DNA of 64,000 nucleotides from an uncultured Prevotellaceae bacterium (GTDB lineage: Bacteria > Bacteroidota > Bacteroidia > Bacteroidales > Bacteroidaceae). Shown here piece after piece: positions 8,646 through 18,427 of the stretch (within the stretch, counting starts at the first letter, position 1; each line of letters begins with the position of its first letter). Below the pieces are notes generated by a model that was not told the DNA's origin, did not search any database, and worked only from the letters and a program-made list of their open reading frames with translations. Location: the NCBI GenBank assembly GCA_947166345.1, contig CAMVDU010000003.1:51549-115548 (forward strand), in the 5' to 3' direction. The translations under genes and the position numbers were made by a program.

Positions 8646-10265
8646 TTACTTGATATTGGGCTCTTCGAGTCCGATGCCCTTCTTCTTGTCAACCACCTTG
8701 AGAATGAGACCGATGACGAGGGCTGCAACGCCCAGACCGGCAAACATCACCAGAGGCACGGTGTGGTCGAGCTGTGTGGCTGGGGTGCCGGCAGGATTGG
8801 TGGCATCGAGCATCTTACCATAGAGTAGGGGGAAGAGCCACAGACCGATGTTCTGAATCCAGAAGATGAGGGCATAGGCTGAACCGATGACCTTGGCATC
8901 GACCAGCTTGGGCACTGAGGGCCACAGCGAGGCGGGCACCAGCGAGAACGATGCTCCCAGCACGAGGATGGTAGCATAGGCGATGACAACGCCGCCAACG
9001 GCGCTACCCTTGAAGAGGGGCAGGATGAAGGCGAAGGTGAGGTGACAGCCAATCAACAGCAGCGAACCGAAGACGAGCATCGAGGCTGCCTTACCCTTGT
9101 AATCGACGTATTTGCCCAGGATGGGGGTGATGAGTACGGCCAGCAGGGGGAATACGGCGAAGATGGCCTCGGCCGACTGGCGCATGTAGCCCATGTAGCA
9201 ATAGACCACGAGGGCAGCTACCGACAGGCCCAGCAGACCAAAGCGCTTCTTCTGGTCCTTCATGAAGTTGCTGGCGAAGCCAGCTGCTGCCACCACCAGC
9301 ATGATGACATACTGAACGATGGTGACGGAAGAGCCTGCCCAGAACGAGTCCTTGGCGGGTTCTACGAGCGTCAGGTTGCATTGCAGCACGTTGACGGCAT
9401 ACTTCTGGAAGGGGAAAATGGCACTATAGTAGAGCACGCAGAGCAGGGCTACGAGCCAGAAGCCGCTGGAGGTGAGAATCTGTCCCAGGTCCTTGATGCG
9501 GAAGGGGTCGTCCTTCTCCTCGGCCTCGCCTGTCTGGGCGTCGAGCTTGCGGTCCATGAAGAAATAGGTGATGAACATAATGAGGGCGATGCAGAGCAAC
9601 ACCACACCAAAGGCCACAGAACGGCTCACGTCGATGCTGCCGCCCAGCTTGGCAAAGAAGGGCGAGAAGATCATACAGGTGGCTACGCCCAGACGGGCCA
9701 GCGCCATCTCAGAGCCCATAGCAAGGGCCATCTCGCGACCCTTGAACCACTTCACGATACCACGAGAGACGGTGATACCAGCCATTTCGCAGCCACAGCC
9801 GAAGATCATGAAGCCGCAGGCGGCCAGCTTAGCTGACGCGGGCATGCCCTGATAGAAGGGACTGACGCCCAGCTCGTCGAAGCCAGGGATGTAGTTGAGG
9901 TTGTTGGTGAACCAGGTCTCAAGGCCGCTGCCTATAAAGCCGTCGCTGACGGCATACCACTTGACGATGGCACCAAACAGCATCACGGCTCCTGAGAGGA
10001 TGGCTGTGAAGCGAACGCCCATCTTGTCGAGGATGATACCTGCGAAGATGAGGAAGAATACGAACACGTTGAGGAACACCTCAGAGCCTTGCATCGTGCC
10101 AAAGGCGGTAGAGTCCCAACCGCGGGTGTCCTGCATCAGGTCCTTGATGGGCGACAGGATGTCCATGAAAATGTAGCTGCAGAACATGCCGAGGGCAAGG
10201 AGCAGCAGAGCCGTCCAGCGCATGCCAGCGCTGTCGCGAAGTGTCTTTTGAATTGCTTGAGTCAT
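8646..10265 (-). CDS. MFS transporter
   Basis: 539 aa, about 12 hydrophobic segments, MFS-like loops (GIILDKMGVRFTAILSG). Confidence 0.85.
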   Translation of the reverse strand: MTQAIQKTLRDSAGMRWTALLLLALGMFCSYIFMDILSPIKDLMQDTRGWDSTAFGTMQGSEVFLNVFVFFLIFAGIILDKMGVRFTAILSGAVMLFGAIVKWYAVSDGFIGSGLETWFTNNLNYIPGFDELGVSPFYQGMPASAKLAACGFMIFGCGCEMAGITVSRGIVKWFKGREMALAMGSEMALARLGVATCMIFSPFFAKLGGSIDVSRSVAFGVVLLCIALIMFITYFFMDRKLDAQTGEAEEKDDPFRIKDLGQILTSSGFWLVALLCVLYYSAIFPFQKYAVNVLQCNLTLVEPAKDSFWAGSSVTIVQYVIMLVVAAAGFASNFMKDQKKRFGLLGLSVAALVVYCYMGYMRQSAEAIFAVFPLLAVLITPILGKYVDYKGKAASMLVFGSLLLIGCHLTFAFILPLFKGSAVGGVVIAYATILVLGASFSLVPASLWPSVPKLVDAKVIGSAYALIFWIQNIGLWLFPLLYGKMLDATNPAGTPATQLDHTVPLVMFAGLGVAALVIGLILKVVDKKKGIGLEEPNIK

Positions 10266-10284
10266 TATTGTAATTTTTTATTTT

Positions 10285-10329
10285 GGGTCTAATGGGTCTT
10301 ATAGGACTTATAGGGCCTATGGGTTGGGC
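10285..10329 (+). repeat. Nonamer tandem island (GGGTCTTAT/AGGGCCTAT) abutting the S9 peptidase stop codon
   Basis: gggtctaat gggtcttat aggacttat agggcctat gggttgggc. Confidence 0.92.
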
Positions 10330-12552
10330 TTAGTGAAGCCAGCGGTCGAGCCAGTTGAAGTAGGTGCGCTGCCAGAGAATGCCGTTCTGGGGCTTCAGCA
10401 CCCAGTGGTTCTCGTCAGGGAAGATGAGCAGCTGGGCCTCGATGCCGCGCATGCGGGCTGCGTTGAAGGCGCTCATGCCCTGGGTGGCGTTGATGCGGTA
10501 GTCCTTCTCACCGTGGATGCACAGGATGGGGGCGTCCCACTTGTCAACAAAGAGATGGGGTGAGTGCTTGTAGGTCTTGTCGGCATTCTTGGTGCGGTCC
10601 TTGTTCCAGTAGGCATCATCGTACTCCCAGTTGGAGAACCAGTTCTCCTCGGTCTCGGTGTACATGGCCTCAAGGTTGAAGGCACCGTCGTGGGCAATGA
10701 AGCACTTGAAGCGCTTGTCGTGATGGCCTGCCAGATAATAGACGCTGAAGCCGCCAAAGGATGCGCCAACGGCTGCCATCTTGTCCTTATCCACATAGGG
10801 CAGGTTCTGGGCTGCATCGTCGATAGCCGTGAGGTAGTCGTCCATGCACTGGCCTGTCCAGTCGCCAGAGATCTCCTCCAGCCACTCCTGTCCGAAGCCA
10901 GGCAGTCCGTGACGGTTGGGGGCCACGATGACATAGCCCTGCGAGGCCATGATGAAGAAGTTCCAGCGGTAGCTCCAGAACTGGCTGACGGGCGACTGTG
11001 GGCCGCCTTCGCAGAAGAGCAGGGTGGGGTATTTCTTCGTGGCGTCGAAATGTGGGGGCAGAATCACCCAGTAGAGCATCTGGTTGCCGTCGGTGGTCTT
11101 CACCCAGCGTTCCTCTACTGTGGGCTTGGCCAGCTGGTCGAGGATGTGCTTGTTCTCGTGGGTGATCTGCTGGCTGAGGGCCTTTGGCTGCTGGCTCTTG
11201 GCCTTGGTGTTGGGGGTCACCACGTAGAGGTCGGCAGGCTCCGTGTAGCTGTGGCGCTCCATGAGCAGCTGCTTACCGTTGTTCATCAGCTTCAGCGAAC
11301 CCCAGTCGGCACAATCGTTGGTGAGCTGGGTGACTTTGGCTGCTGACTTCTGACCCTTGGCTTTTGTCTTTTCGAGGGCTACGCTGTAGAGGTTCTCCGT
11401 AGCGTGCCACACGCCGATGAAGTAGATGAGGGCATCTTTCGTGTTGTCGCTCCAGCAGAAGTCATCGACGTTAGAGTCGAACGACTCCGTCAGGTACTGC
11501 TTCTCGCCACTCTGCAGGTCGTAGCAGCACAGGCGCTGGCGGTCGGCCTCATAGCCGTTGCGCTCCATAGAGAGCCAAGCCACATAGCGGCCATCGGGCG
11601 AGAACTGCGGATTCTGGTCGTAGCCCACGTTGTTCTTGAGGTTCTCAGGCGCATTCACGGCCTGATACTTCATGGTCTTCGAGGGTTCGATGGCAGGCTC
11701 CACATAGCCTTCGGGCTTGCAGAGGTTGCGTGTTGCGCGCGTACCTATATTATAGAGGTAGATGTCTGAGTCGGTAGAGATGCTGTAGGACAGTCCCGTC
11801 TTCTTGCGGCAGGTATAGGCGATGCTCTTGGAGTCAGGGCTCCATGCCAGCTGCTCAATGCCGCCGAAGGGCTCCATAGGACACTCGTAGGGCTCGCCCT
11901 CGAGGAGGTCAATCTGGTCTGTTCCGATGGTAAAACCATCGGACACTGTACAAAGGAAGGGGTGCTGGATGCTCTCCACATAGTGGTCCCAGTGGCGATA
12001 CATCAGGTCGTTGACCACGCGGCCCGTCGATTTAGGCAGGTCGGAGGGGCGCTCGGCAATGATGTCGTGATAGGGGATGCTCTTGAGGATGACAACCTTC
12101 TGACGGTCTGGTGAGAAGAGGAAACCCTCCACCTCACCTTTGGTCTTCGACAACTGCTTGCGGTTGGTGCCGTCGGCGTTCATCGTCCATATCTCACCCT
12201 CGCGCAGGAAGGCGATGGTCTCTTTGTCGAGCCAGTTGGCATCGGTCTCGCTCTTGGCGTCAGTGGTCAGCTTCTGCTGACTGCTGCCGTCGGCATTCAT
12301 CACGTAGAGCACCTGGTGGCTCTTGTTGTGCTTGACGCTGTAGTAGCCCACCTGATAGACAATCTTCTGACCGTCGGGTGAAGCCTCGTAGCCGCTGATA
12401 CGGCCCATAGCCCACAGTGCCTCGGGCGTCATGCGGTCGCCGGAGAGCTTGATATTCTGTTTTCCAATCACGTCGTCTTGTGCTTGAATGTTGCCAGAAC
12501 TTAATAACAGTACTATGGCAACCGTCGTTAGTAGTCTAATCATATCTTTCAT
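10330..12552 (-). CDS. S9 family (prolyl oligopeptidase-like) peptidase with N-terminal beta-propeller
   Basis: WD40-like beta-propeller repeats; catalytic AAVGASFGGFSVYYLAGHHDKRFKCFIAHDG (GxSxGG), C-terminal FPDENHW. Confidence 0.93.
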   Translation of the reverse strand: MKDMIRLLTTVAIVLLLSSGNIQAQDDVIGKQNIKLSGDRMTPEALWAMGRISGYEASPDGQKIVYQVGYYSVKHNKSHQVLYVMNADGSSQQKLTTDAKSETDANWLDKETIAFLREGEIWTMNADGTNRKQLSKTKGEVEGFLFSPDRQKVVILKSIPYHDIIAERPSDLPKSTGRVVNDLMYRHWDHYVESIQHPFLCTVSDGFTIGTDQIDLLEGEPYECPMEPFGGIEQLAWSPDSKSIAYTCRKKTGLSYSISTDSDIYLYNIGTRATRNLCKPEGYVEPAIEPSKTMKYQAVNAPENLKNNVGYDQNPQFSPDGRYVAWLSMERNGYEADRQRLCCYDLQSGEKQYLTESFDSNVDDFCWSDNTKDALIYFIGVWHATENLYSVALEKTKAKGQKSAAKVTQLTNDCADWGSLKLMNNGKQLLMERHSYTEPADLYVVTPNTKAKSQQPKALSQQITHENKHILDQLAKPTVEERWVKTTDGNQMLYWVILPPHFDATKKYPTLLFCEGGPQSPVSQFWSYRWNFFIMASQGYVIVAPNRHGLPGFGQEWLEEISGDWTGQCMDDYLTAIDDAAQNLPYVDKDKMAAVGASFGGFSVYYLAGHHDKRFKCFIAHDGAFNLEAMYTETEENWFSNWEYDDAYWNKDRTKNADKTYKHSPHLFVDKWDAPILCIHGEKDYRINATQGMSAFNAARMRGIEAQLLIFPDENHWVLKPQNGILWQRTYFNWLDRWLH

Positions 12553-12562
12553 CTCTCATCTA

Positions 12563-14026
12563 TTACTTTTTCCTCACCGGGTCGCAGGTCAGTCCGCATC
12601 CCAGCTTCTTGAAAATTTTGCGGTCAACCTCAGAGAGCATCACCGTGGAGTGTACCTGACAGTCGCGCAACTTAGGCAACTGCTCCAAGGCACGACGGCA
12701 CAGCTCGTCCTCTTTCGACAGCACGCTGAGGGCCACCAGCACCTCGTCGGTATGCAGACGGGGGTTCTTGCCGCCAAGATACTCTATCTTGGTCTTCTGG
12801 ATGGGTTCGATGAGCGACTGCGGAATGAGTTTCACTGCGTGGTCGATGCCTGCCAGATGCTTGGTGGCATTCAGCAGAACAGCGGCACTACAGCCCAGCA
12901 GAGGCGACGACTTAGCGGTGATCACCGTGCCGTCAGCCAACTCGATGGCTGCTGCCGTATGGCCAGTGAGCTCCTGCTTGGCCTGGGCTGCAACGGTGAC
13001 GCGACGGTAGGCTGTGGTGATCTTGGCCTGGTTGAAGAGCATCAGGATCTTGTTGATCTCCTTCTCGCTGTCATGACCCTCGGCCAGTTTGTTGGTAGCC
13101 TCGTAGTAGCGACGGATAATTTCATCGCGGCTGGCCTGACAGCACACCTCATCGTCGGAGATGCAGAAGCCCACCATGTTGACGCCCATATCGGTAGGCG
13201 ATTTATAGGGATTCTCGCCGTAGATGCCCTCAAAGAGAGCCGTTAGCACGGGGAATATCTCGATGTCGCGGTTGTAGTTGACGGCAATCTTGTCGTAGGC
13301 CTCCAGATGGAACGGGTCGATCATGTTCACGTCGTTCAGGTCGGCAGTAGCTGCTTCGTAGGCGATGTTCACAGGATGCTTCAGGGGCAGGTTCCATACG
13401 GGGAAGGTCTCGAACTTGGCATAGCCGGCACGGATGCCGCGTTTGTTCTCGTTGTAGAGCTGCGAGAGACACACAGCCATCTTGCCGCTGCCAGGGCCTG
13501 GTGCTGTGATGATGACCAGCTCGCGCGAGGTCTCCACATAGTCGTTCTTGCCAAAGCCTTCGTCAGAGGCAATCAGTTCGACGTTGTGAGGATAGCCGTC
13601 GATGAGGTAGTGGATGTAGCTCTTGATGCCCAGACGCTCCAGACGGTGGCGGAACTGGTCGGCAGCACGCTGTCCGTTGTAGTGGGTGATGACCACCGAG
13701 CCTACCATGAAGTCGCGATTCATGAACTCGTCACGCAGGCGCAACACATCCTCGTCGTAGGTGATGCCCAGGTCCGAGCGCACCTTGTTCTTCTCTATAT
13801 CGTCGGCGCTGACCACGATGACTATCTCCAGCTGGTCCTTCAGCTGGGCAAACATCCTCAGCTTGGAGTCGGGCTTGAAACCAGGCAGCACGCGCGAGGC
13901 GTGGTGGTCGTCAAACAGCTTGCCACCCAACTCCAGATACAGCTTGCCGTCGAACTGCGCAATGCGTTCGCGGATGTGCTCACTCTGTATCTTCAGATAT
14001 TTCTCGTTGTCGAATCCTATCTTCAT
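12563..14026 (-). CDS. DUF1846 family protein
   Basis: 487 aa; MKIGFDNEKYLKIQSEHIRERIAQFDGKLYLELGGKLFDDHHASRVLPGF, VIITAPGPGSGKMAVCLSQLYNE. Confidence 0.88.
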   Translation of the reverse strand: MKIGFDNEKYLKIQSEHIRERIAQFDGKLYLELGGKLFDDHHASRVLPGFKPDSKLRMFAQLKDQLEIVIVVSADDIEKNKVRSDLGITYDEDVLRLRDEFMNRDFMVGSVVITHYNGQRAADQFRHRLERLGIKSYIHYLIDGYPHNVELIASDEGFGKNDYVETSRELVIITAPGPGSGKMAVCLSQLYNENKRGIRAGYAKFETFPVWNLPLKHPVNIAYEAATADLNDVNMIDPFHLEAYDKIAVNYNRDIEIFPVLTALFEGIYGENPYKSPTDMGVNMVGFCISDDEVCCQASRDEIIRRYYEATNKLAEGHDSEKEINKILMLFNQAKITTAYRRVTVAAQAKQELTGHTAAAIELADGTVITAKSSPLLGCSAAVLLNATKHLAGIDHAVKLIPQSLIEPIQKTKIEYLGGKNPRLHTDEVLVALSVLSKEDELCRRALEQLPKLRDCQVHSTVMLSEVDRKIFKKLGCGLTCDPVRKK

Positions 14027-14075
14027 TTGTTGTCTATGTTGTGTTTGTTGTCGTCAATAAATCGACAGTTGTCGT

Positions 14076-15965
14076 TTACCTTCTCTTCATCGCCTCACGC
14101 TGGCGGCGCATCTCCTCGGCCTGCTTCTGCATCTCGGCAAGACGGGCAGCAAAGCCGCTCTGCTTCTTGGGATTGCTCTTGTTCTCCTGATAGTTCTTCT
14201 CCAACTGCATCAGCAGCTTCTTGTCATCGGTGGTCTTGCGAAGTACCCACATGATGATGGCCGAGAACAGCAGCGAGATGAAGTAGTAGAAGTTCAGACC
14301 GCTGGAGTAGTCGTTGAACATGAAGAAGAACATCACGGGCATGAGGTACATCATCCACTGCATCATCTTCATCTGCTGGGCCTGCTGACCAATCATCTGG
14401 TCGCGCTGCTGACGCATAGTGAAGTAGCTGTAGAGCAGGTTGCTGGCGCAGAAGAGGATACAGGTCAGCGACAGGTGGTCGCCGATACCCCAGATATGTC
14501 CGCTCCACTCAATGATGGGATCGTAGGTAGAGAGGTCGTCAATCCACAGGAACGACTGTCCGCGCAACTGGATGGCGTTTGGTACGAAGTTGAACATTGC
14601 AATCCAGAGAGGCATCTGGATGAGCATAGGCAGACAGCCCGACAGGGGCGATACACCATACTGTGAGTAGATCTGCATCATGGCCTGCTGCTTCTGCATC
14701 TGGTCCTCGGGCTTGTCATACTGCTTGGTGGCCTCCTCGATTTTGGGTTTCAGCACACGCATCTTGGCAGACGACATGAAGCTCTTCTTGACCATAGGGT
14801 AGGTGATGGCCTTCAGCAGCAGGGTGATCAGGATGAGCACGATACCCATCGAGAAGCCCCACGACGTGAGCCAGTCAAAGACATAGATGGTGAACCAGCG
14901 GTTGATGATACGGAACAGGGGCCAGCCCAGATATACCAGACGCTCCAGGTCCAGATCCTTGCCAAACTCACTCTGCTCCTCAACATCCTTCAACAGACGG
15001 AAGTCGTTGGGACCCAGGTACATCTCAAACTCTGCCAGCTGACCCGTGAAATTGGTCTGCAGCTCGGCCTGATAGTACTTCAGGTTGCCGCGTTGCTTGT
15101 TCTTGGGCTTCTCAAAGGGTTTGCTCTGCAGTTTGGCACCCTTGTGGAAGTTGTCTTTGGAAATGAGTACGGCTGAGAAGAACTGGTTCTTGAAGGCTAC
15201 CCAGTCGAGGGCCTCTTCCGTGGTCTCGCTCTTGTCGGAGGTCTCACTCAGATAATCCGTGCTACCACCGGCCTCCTTATAGGTGAGCGAGGCATAGCGG
15301 TTCTCAAACGTAAAACCTTTCTCCTGCTGACGGCAGGTATCGGTCCACAGTATCTGAAGGGGCGCCTTGGCTGACACGTACTTGCTCAGCTCTTCACCTT
15401 CAATACTGAAGTGGAGCATGTAGTCCTTACCCAGACGGTAGTTAATGTTCAGACTGACACCATTGCGACCCTTCGCTGTCAGCGTCAGCTCGTCCTTAGT
15501 CTGCTTCGTCGGCGTGAAGTAGAGGTCCTTGGTCTCGATGTTCTCCTCGCCGCTCTTACCCTCGATGACAAAGCTCATCTTCTGGGCCTCGCGGCTGAAG
15601 AGGGTCACATCGGGCTTCTCGTCATAGTTCTTGAAGCTTTTGATAACGGCCTCAGTCAAAGTTCCGCCCTTGGTGGAGAAGGTCAGACGAACCTTCTCGT
15701 TCTCCAGTACGACATCTTCTGCTGTACCGACAAGCGACGGTGAGAACAGGCTGACGGTATCGCCCTGGGCTGCGGCCTCGATGCGGGCCTGCTTGACAGA
15801 GTCAGCCTCCTGCTGCTTCTTTTTTGCTGTAGCCTGTGCCAGTTCTTGTTTCTGTTGTTCTTTCTTCTGGGCCTCAATTTCCTCTTGTGAAGGCGTTGAC
15901 CACCAGCTGAAGCCGATGAGCACCAGCGCAATCAGGATGAAGCCTGTAACGGTGTTTCTGTTCAT
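14076..15965 (-). CDS. yidC: Membrane protein insertase YidC
   Basis: MNRNTVTGFILIALVLIGFSWW, KKSFMSSAKMRVLKPKIEEATKQY, SPLSGCLPMLIQMPLWIAMFNFVPNAIQLRGQSFLWIDDLSTYD. Confidence 0.97.
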   Translation of the reverse strand: MNRNTVTGFILIALVLIGFSWWSTPSQEEIEAQKKEQQKQELAQATAKKKQQEADSVKQARIEAAAQGDTVSLFSPSLVGTAEDVVLENEKVRLTFSTKGGTLTEAVIKSFKNYDEKPDVTLFSREAQKMSFVIEGKSGEENIETKDLYFTPTKQTKDELTLTAKGRNGVSLNINYRLGKDYMLHFSIEGEELSKYVSAKAPLQILWTDTCRQQEKGFTFENRYASLTYKEAGGSTDYLSETSDKSETTEEALDWVAFKNQFFSAVLISKDNFHKGAKLQSKPFEKPKNKQRGNLKYYQAELQTNFTGQLAEFEMYLGPNDFRLLKDVEEQSEFGKDLDLERLVYLGWPLFRIINRWFTIYVFDWLTSWGFSMGIVLILITLLLKAITYPMVKKSFMSSAKMRVLKPKIEEATKQYDKPEDQMQKQQAMMQIYSQYGVSPLSGCLPMLIQMPLWIAMFNFVPNAIQLRGQSFLWIDDLSTYDPIIEWSGHIWGIGDHLSLTCILFCASNLLYSYFTMRQQRDQMIGQQAQQMKMMQWMMYLMPVMFFFMFNDYSSGLNFYYFISLLFSAIIMWVLRKTTDDKKLLMQLEKNYQENKSNPKKQSGFAARLAEMQKQAEEMRRQREAMKRR

Positions 15966-16003
15966 ATTATTCTTTGTTTATCCTCGTTATAAGAAAATCA
16001 AGG

Positions 16004-16012
16004 TGCAAAATT
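16004..16012 (-). promoter_or_regulatory. -7 box TAATTTTGC upstream of yidC
   Basis: gcaaaatta. Confidence 0.5.
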
Positions 16013-16096
16013 ACAACTTTTTTTTCGGTTTCTTGCAGATATTGGTGAGTTTTTCAAAAAAATATGGATTTCTTTTGCAATGTTCCCGTTTATTCG

Positions 16097-16105
16097 TAAC
16101 TTTGC
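16097..16105 (+). promoter_or_regulatory. -7 box TAACTTTGC, 7 nt from the downstream ATG
   Basis: Motif ends 16105, ATG 16113. Confidence 0.65.
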
Positions 16106-16112
16106 ACACGTT

Positions 16113-17327
16113 ATGAAGAAAGTTTACTTGACACTTGCAGCCCTTGCGGTGCTCAGCACCCACGCTGCGACAAACGATTCTATCGATGGACGCTACTACC
16201 GCCTTTTTGCGCCTGTGACGTTCTACCACGATGTGGCACAGGAACAGCTTGCTCTGACCGCTAACCGGCAAAAAGACGATATAGACAATGCCATTGAGCG
16301 GGCATTGGTGCATGTTTACCTGAACCGTCCCGACCTTGTGAAGGTGACAGAAACGGAACAGCAGGCATCAGGTACCCTGCGACAGGACATTATCGAGAAA
16401 CCCGTGGCTGAGGTGGCCGATCTGGTGGACCAGGCAGAACCTATCCCCGATGAGCCTGTGATGGAAACGGTGGTCGTCGAGGTGCAGAAGCCCAACTTCT
16501 GGAAATACAAGGGCGACGGCAGTCTGCAGTTCATGCAGAACTATGTCAGCGACAACTGGTATAAAGGTGGCGAAAGCTACTATTCGGCTGTGGCAAGTCT
16601 GACGCTCGAGGCCAACTACGACAACAAGTCGAAGTTTAAGTGGGAGAATAAACTGGAGATGAAACTGGGCTTCCAGACATCGCGTGCCGACTCGGTTCAC
16701 AAGTTCAAGACCAACGAAGACCTGTTGCGTTATACTGGAAAGGTGGGCCTTCAGGCTGCCAAGAACTGGTACTATACGCTGCAGATGCTGGCCTATACGC
16801 AGTTTGCCCAGGGCTTCAAGGCCAATGATATCCGTACCTACTCCGACTTCCTGTCGCCTCTGACGGTGAGCATCGGTCTTGGTATGGACTACAAGGTGTC
16901 GTGGTTGAACAAGAAGCTTACGGGAACTATCAATATGTCGCCCCTGGCCGTCAACTACAAATATGTGGGACGCTCTTCGTTCAGAAAGAAAAACGACCCG
17001 ACAGTTGAAGAGTTCGATTGGTTCCCCTCACGCTATGGTATCGATCAGGACAAGCACCACAAGACCGACTTCGGTTCGCAGTTTACTGCTTCCTTGACGT
17101 GGGTGGTCAACGATGTGCTGACGTGGAAGACGCGTCTCTACGGCTTCACCAGCTACCACCGTGCAGAAATGGAGTGGGAGAATACCTTCACGCTGAAAGT
17201 GTCGAAGTTCATATCCGCCAACCTGTTTCTCTTCCCCCGTTTCGACGATTCCAACAAACGCGACAAGGACCTGGGTTTCTGGCAGTTCAAGGAATACTCG
17301 TCGCTGGGATTCTCGTATAATTTCTAA
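16113..17327 (+). CDS. DUF3078-like outer membrane protein
   Basis: Signal peptide MKKVYLTLAALAVLSTHA; WKYKGDGSLQFMQNYVSDNWYKGGESYYSAVASLTLEANYDNKSKFKWENKLEMKLGFQTS. Confidence 0.85.
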   Translation: MKKVYLTLAALAVLSTHAATNDSIDGRYYRLFAPVTFYHDVAQEQLALTANRQKDDIDNAIERALVHVYLNRPDLVKVTETEQQASGTLRQDIIEKPVAEVADLVDQAEPIPDEPVMETVVVEVQKPNFWKYKGDGSLQFMQNYVSDNWYKGGESYYSAVASLTLEANYDNKSKFKWENKLEMKLGFQTSRADSVHKFKTNEDLLRYTGKVGLQAAKNWYYTLQMLAYTQFAQGFKANDIRTYSDFLSPLTVSIGLGMDYKVSWLNKKLTGTINMSPLAVNYKYVGRSSFRKKNDPTVEEFDWFPSRYGIDQDKHHKTDFGSQFTASLTWVVNDVLTWKTRLYGFTSYHRAEMEWENTFTLKVSKFISANLFLFPRFDDSNKRDKDLGFWQFKEYSSLGFSYNF

Positions 17328-17382
17328 AGGAGTTAAGAAGTTAGAGAAGTTAAAGAAGTTAACGAAGTTAACGAAGTTGAAA
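17328..17382 (+). repeat. Nonamer tandem island (AAGTTAAAG/AAGTTAACG)n after the DUF3078 stop codon
   Basis: aagttagag aagttaaag aagttaacg aagttaacg aagttgaaa. Confidence 0.92.
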
Positions 17383-17400
17383 AACTAAAGGTCAACAATA

Positions 17401-17426
17401 AAGGGTTCCGAGATCGGAACCCTTTT
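17401..17426. terminator. Bidirectional hairpin between convergent DUF3078 gene and rpoD
   Basis: aagggttccg agat cggaaccctttt. Confidence 0.8.
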
Positions 17427-17435
17427 GTTTATGCA

Positions 17436-18308
17436 TCAACCAAGATATTTCATCAGGATGCGGGCGTTACCAGAGTCACGGAGCTTCGCAATGCTTTTCT
17501 CGCGAATCTGGCGTACACGTTCGCGGGTAAGACCCAGCTGGTCGCCAATCTCCTCGAGACCTTTCTCGTGACAGCCAATGCCGAAACACTCGCGGATGAT
17601 GGTGATCTCACGCTCCTTCAGCACTTTGTTCAGTACGGCATTCAACTCCTGAGCCATCGACTCGTGGTCCACCTGACGGTCGGTACGGGTATCATCACCC
17701 GAGGCCATCACGTCGAGCATACAGTTATCCTCACCATCCTGGAAGGGGGCGTCAATACTCACGTGGTGACTGTCGGCCTGCATGGACTGACCAATCTTCT
17801 CCTCATCCATATCGGTCATCTCGGCCAACTCGCTCACAGAGGGGTGACGCTGGTTCTCCTGCTCAAACTTGTTGATCTCGTGAGAAATCTTGTTCAGCGA
17901 ACCTACCTGGTTCAGGGGCAGGCGCACAATACGGCTTTGCTCGGCAATAGCTTGCAGGATGCTCTGGCGAATCCACCACACAGCGTAGGAGATGAACTTG
18001 AAACCACGCGTCTCGTCAAACTTCTGAGCGGCCTTGATCAGTCCGATGTTACCCTCATCAATCAGGTCGGTCAGCGTGAGTCCTTGGTGCTGGTATTGCT
18101 TGGCTACAGAGACAACAAAGCGAAGATTGGCGGTGACAAGCTTGTCTTTGGCACGTTCGCCGGCAGGTCCACCTTTGCGAATCTGCTGAGCCAACTCAAT
18201 CTCTTCGTCGATGCTTATCAGTGGTGCACGGCCTATCTCTACGAGATACTTGTCAAGTGCCTCGCTCGAACGGTTCGTGATACTTTTTTGAATCTTTAAT
18301 TGTCTCAT
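17436..18308 (-). CDS. rpoD: Primary RNA polymerase sigma factor RpoD (short Bacteroidetes type)
   Basis: MRQLKIQKSITNRSSEALDKYLVEIGRAPLISIDEEIELAQQI, DLIDEGNIGLIKAAQKFDETRGFKFISYAVWWIRQSILQAIAEQSRIVRLPLNQ. Confidence 0.97.
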   Translation of the reverse strand: MRQLKIQKSITNRSSEALDKYLVEIGRAPLISIDEEIELAQQIRKGGPAGERAKDKLVTANLRFVVSVAKQYQHQGLTLTDLIDEGNIGLIKAAQKFDETRGFKFISYAVWWIRQSILQAIAEQSRIVRLPLNQVGSLNKISHEINKFEQENQRHPSVSELAEMTDMDEEKIGQSMQADSHHVSIDAPFQDGEDNCMLDVMASGDDTRTDRQVDHESMAQELNAVLNKVLKEREITIIRECFGIGCHEKGLEEIGDQLGLTRERVRQIREKSIAKLRDSGNARILMKYLG

Positions 18309-18384
18309 TTTCTGATTTCCTTACTTTGTCGTTACAACTGCTTGAATATGAGAAGGATATATAAAAACATTCCCATACGAGCTT

Positions 18385-18393
18385 GCAAAGTTA
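18385..18393 (-). promoter_or_regulatory. -7 box TAACTTTGC upstream of rpoD
   Basis: gcaaagtta. Confidence 0.55.
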
Positions 18394-18427
18394 CGAATTT
18401 TATTGAAAATAAAACAAACAATTGCTG

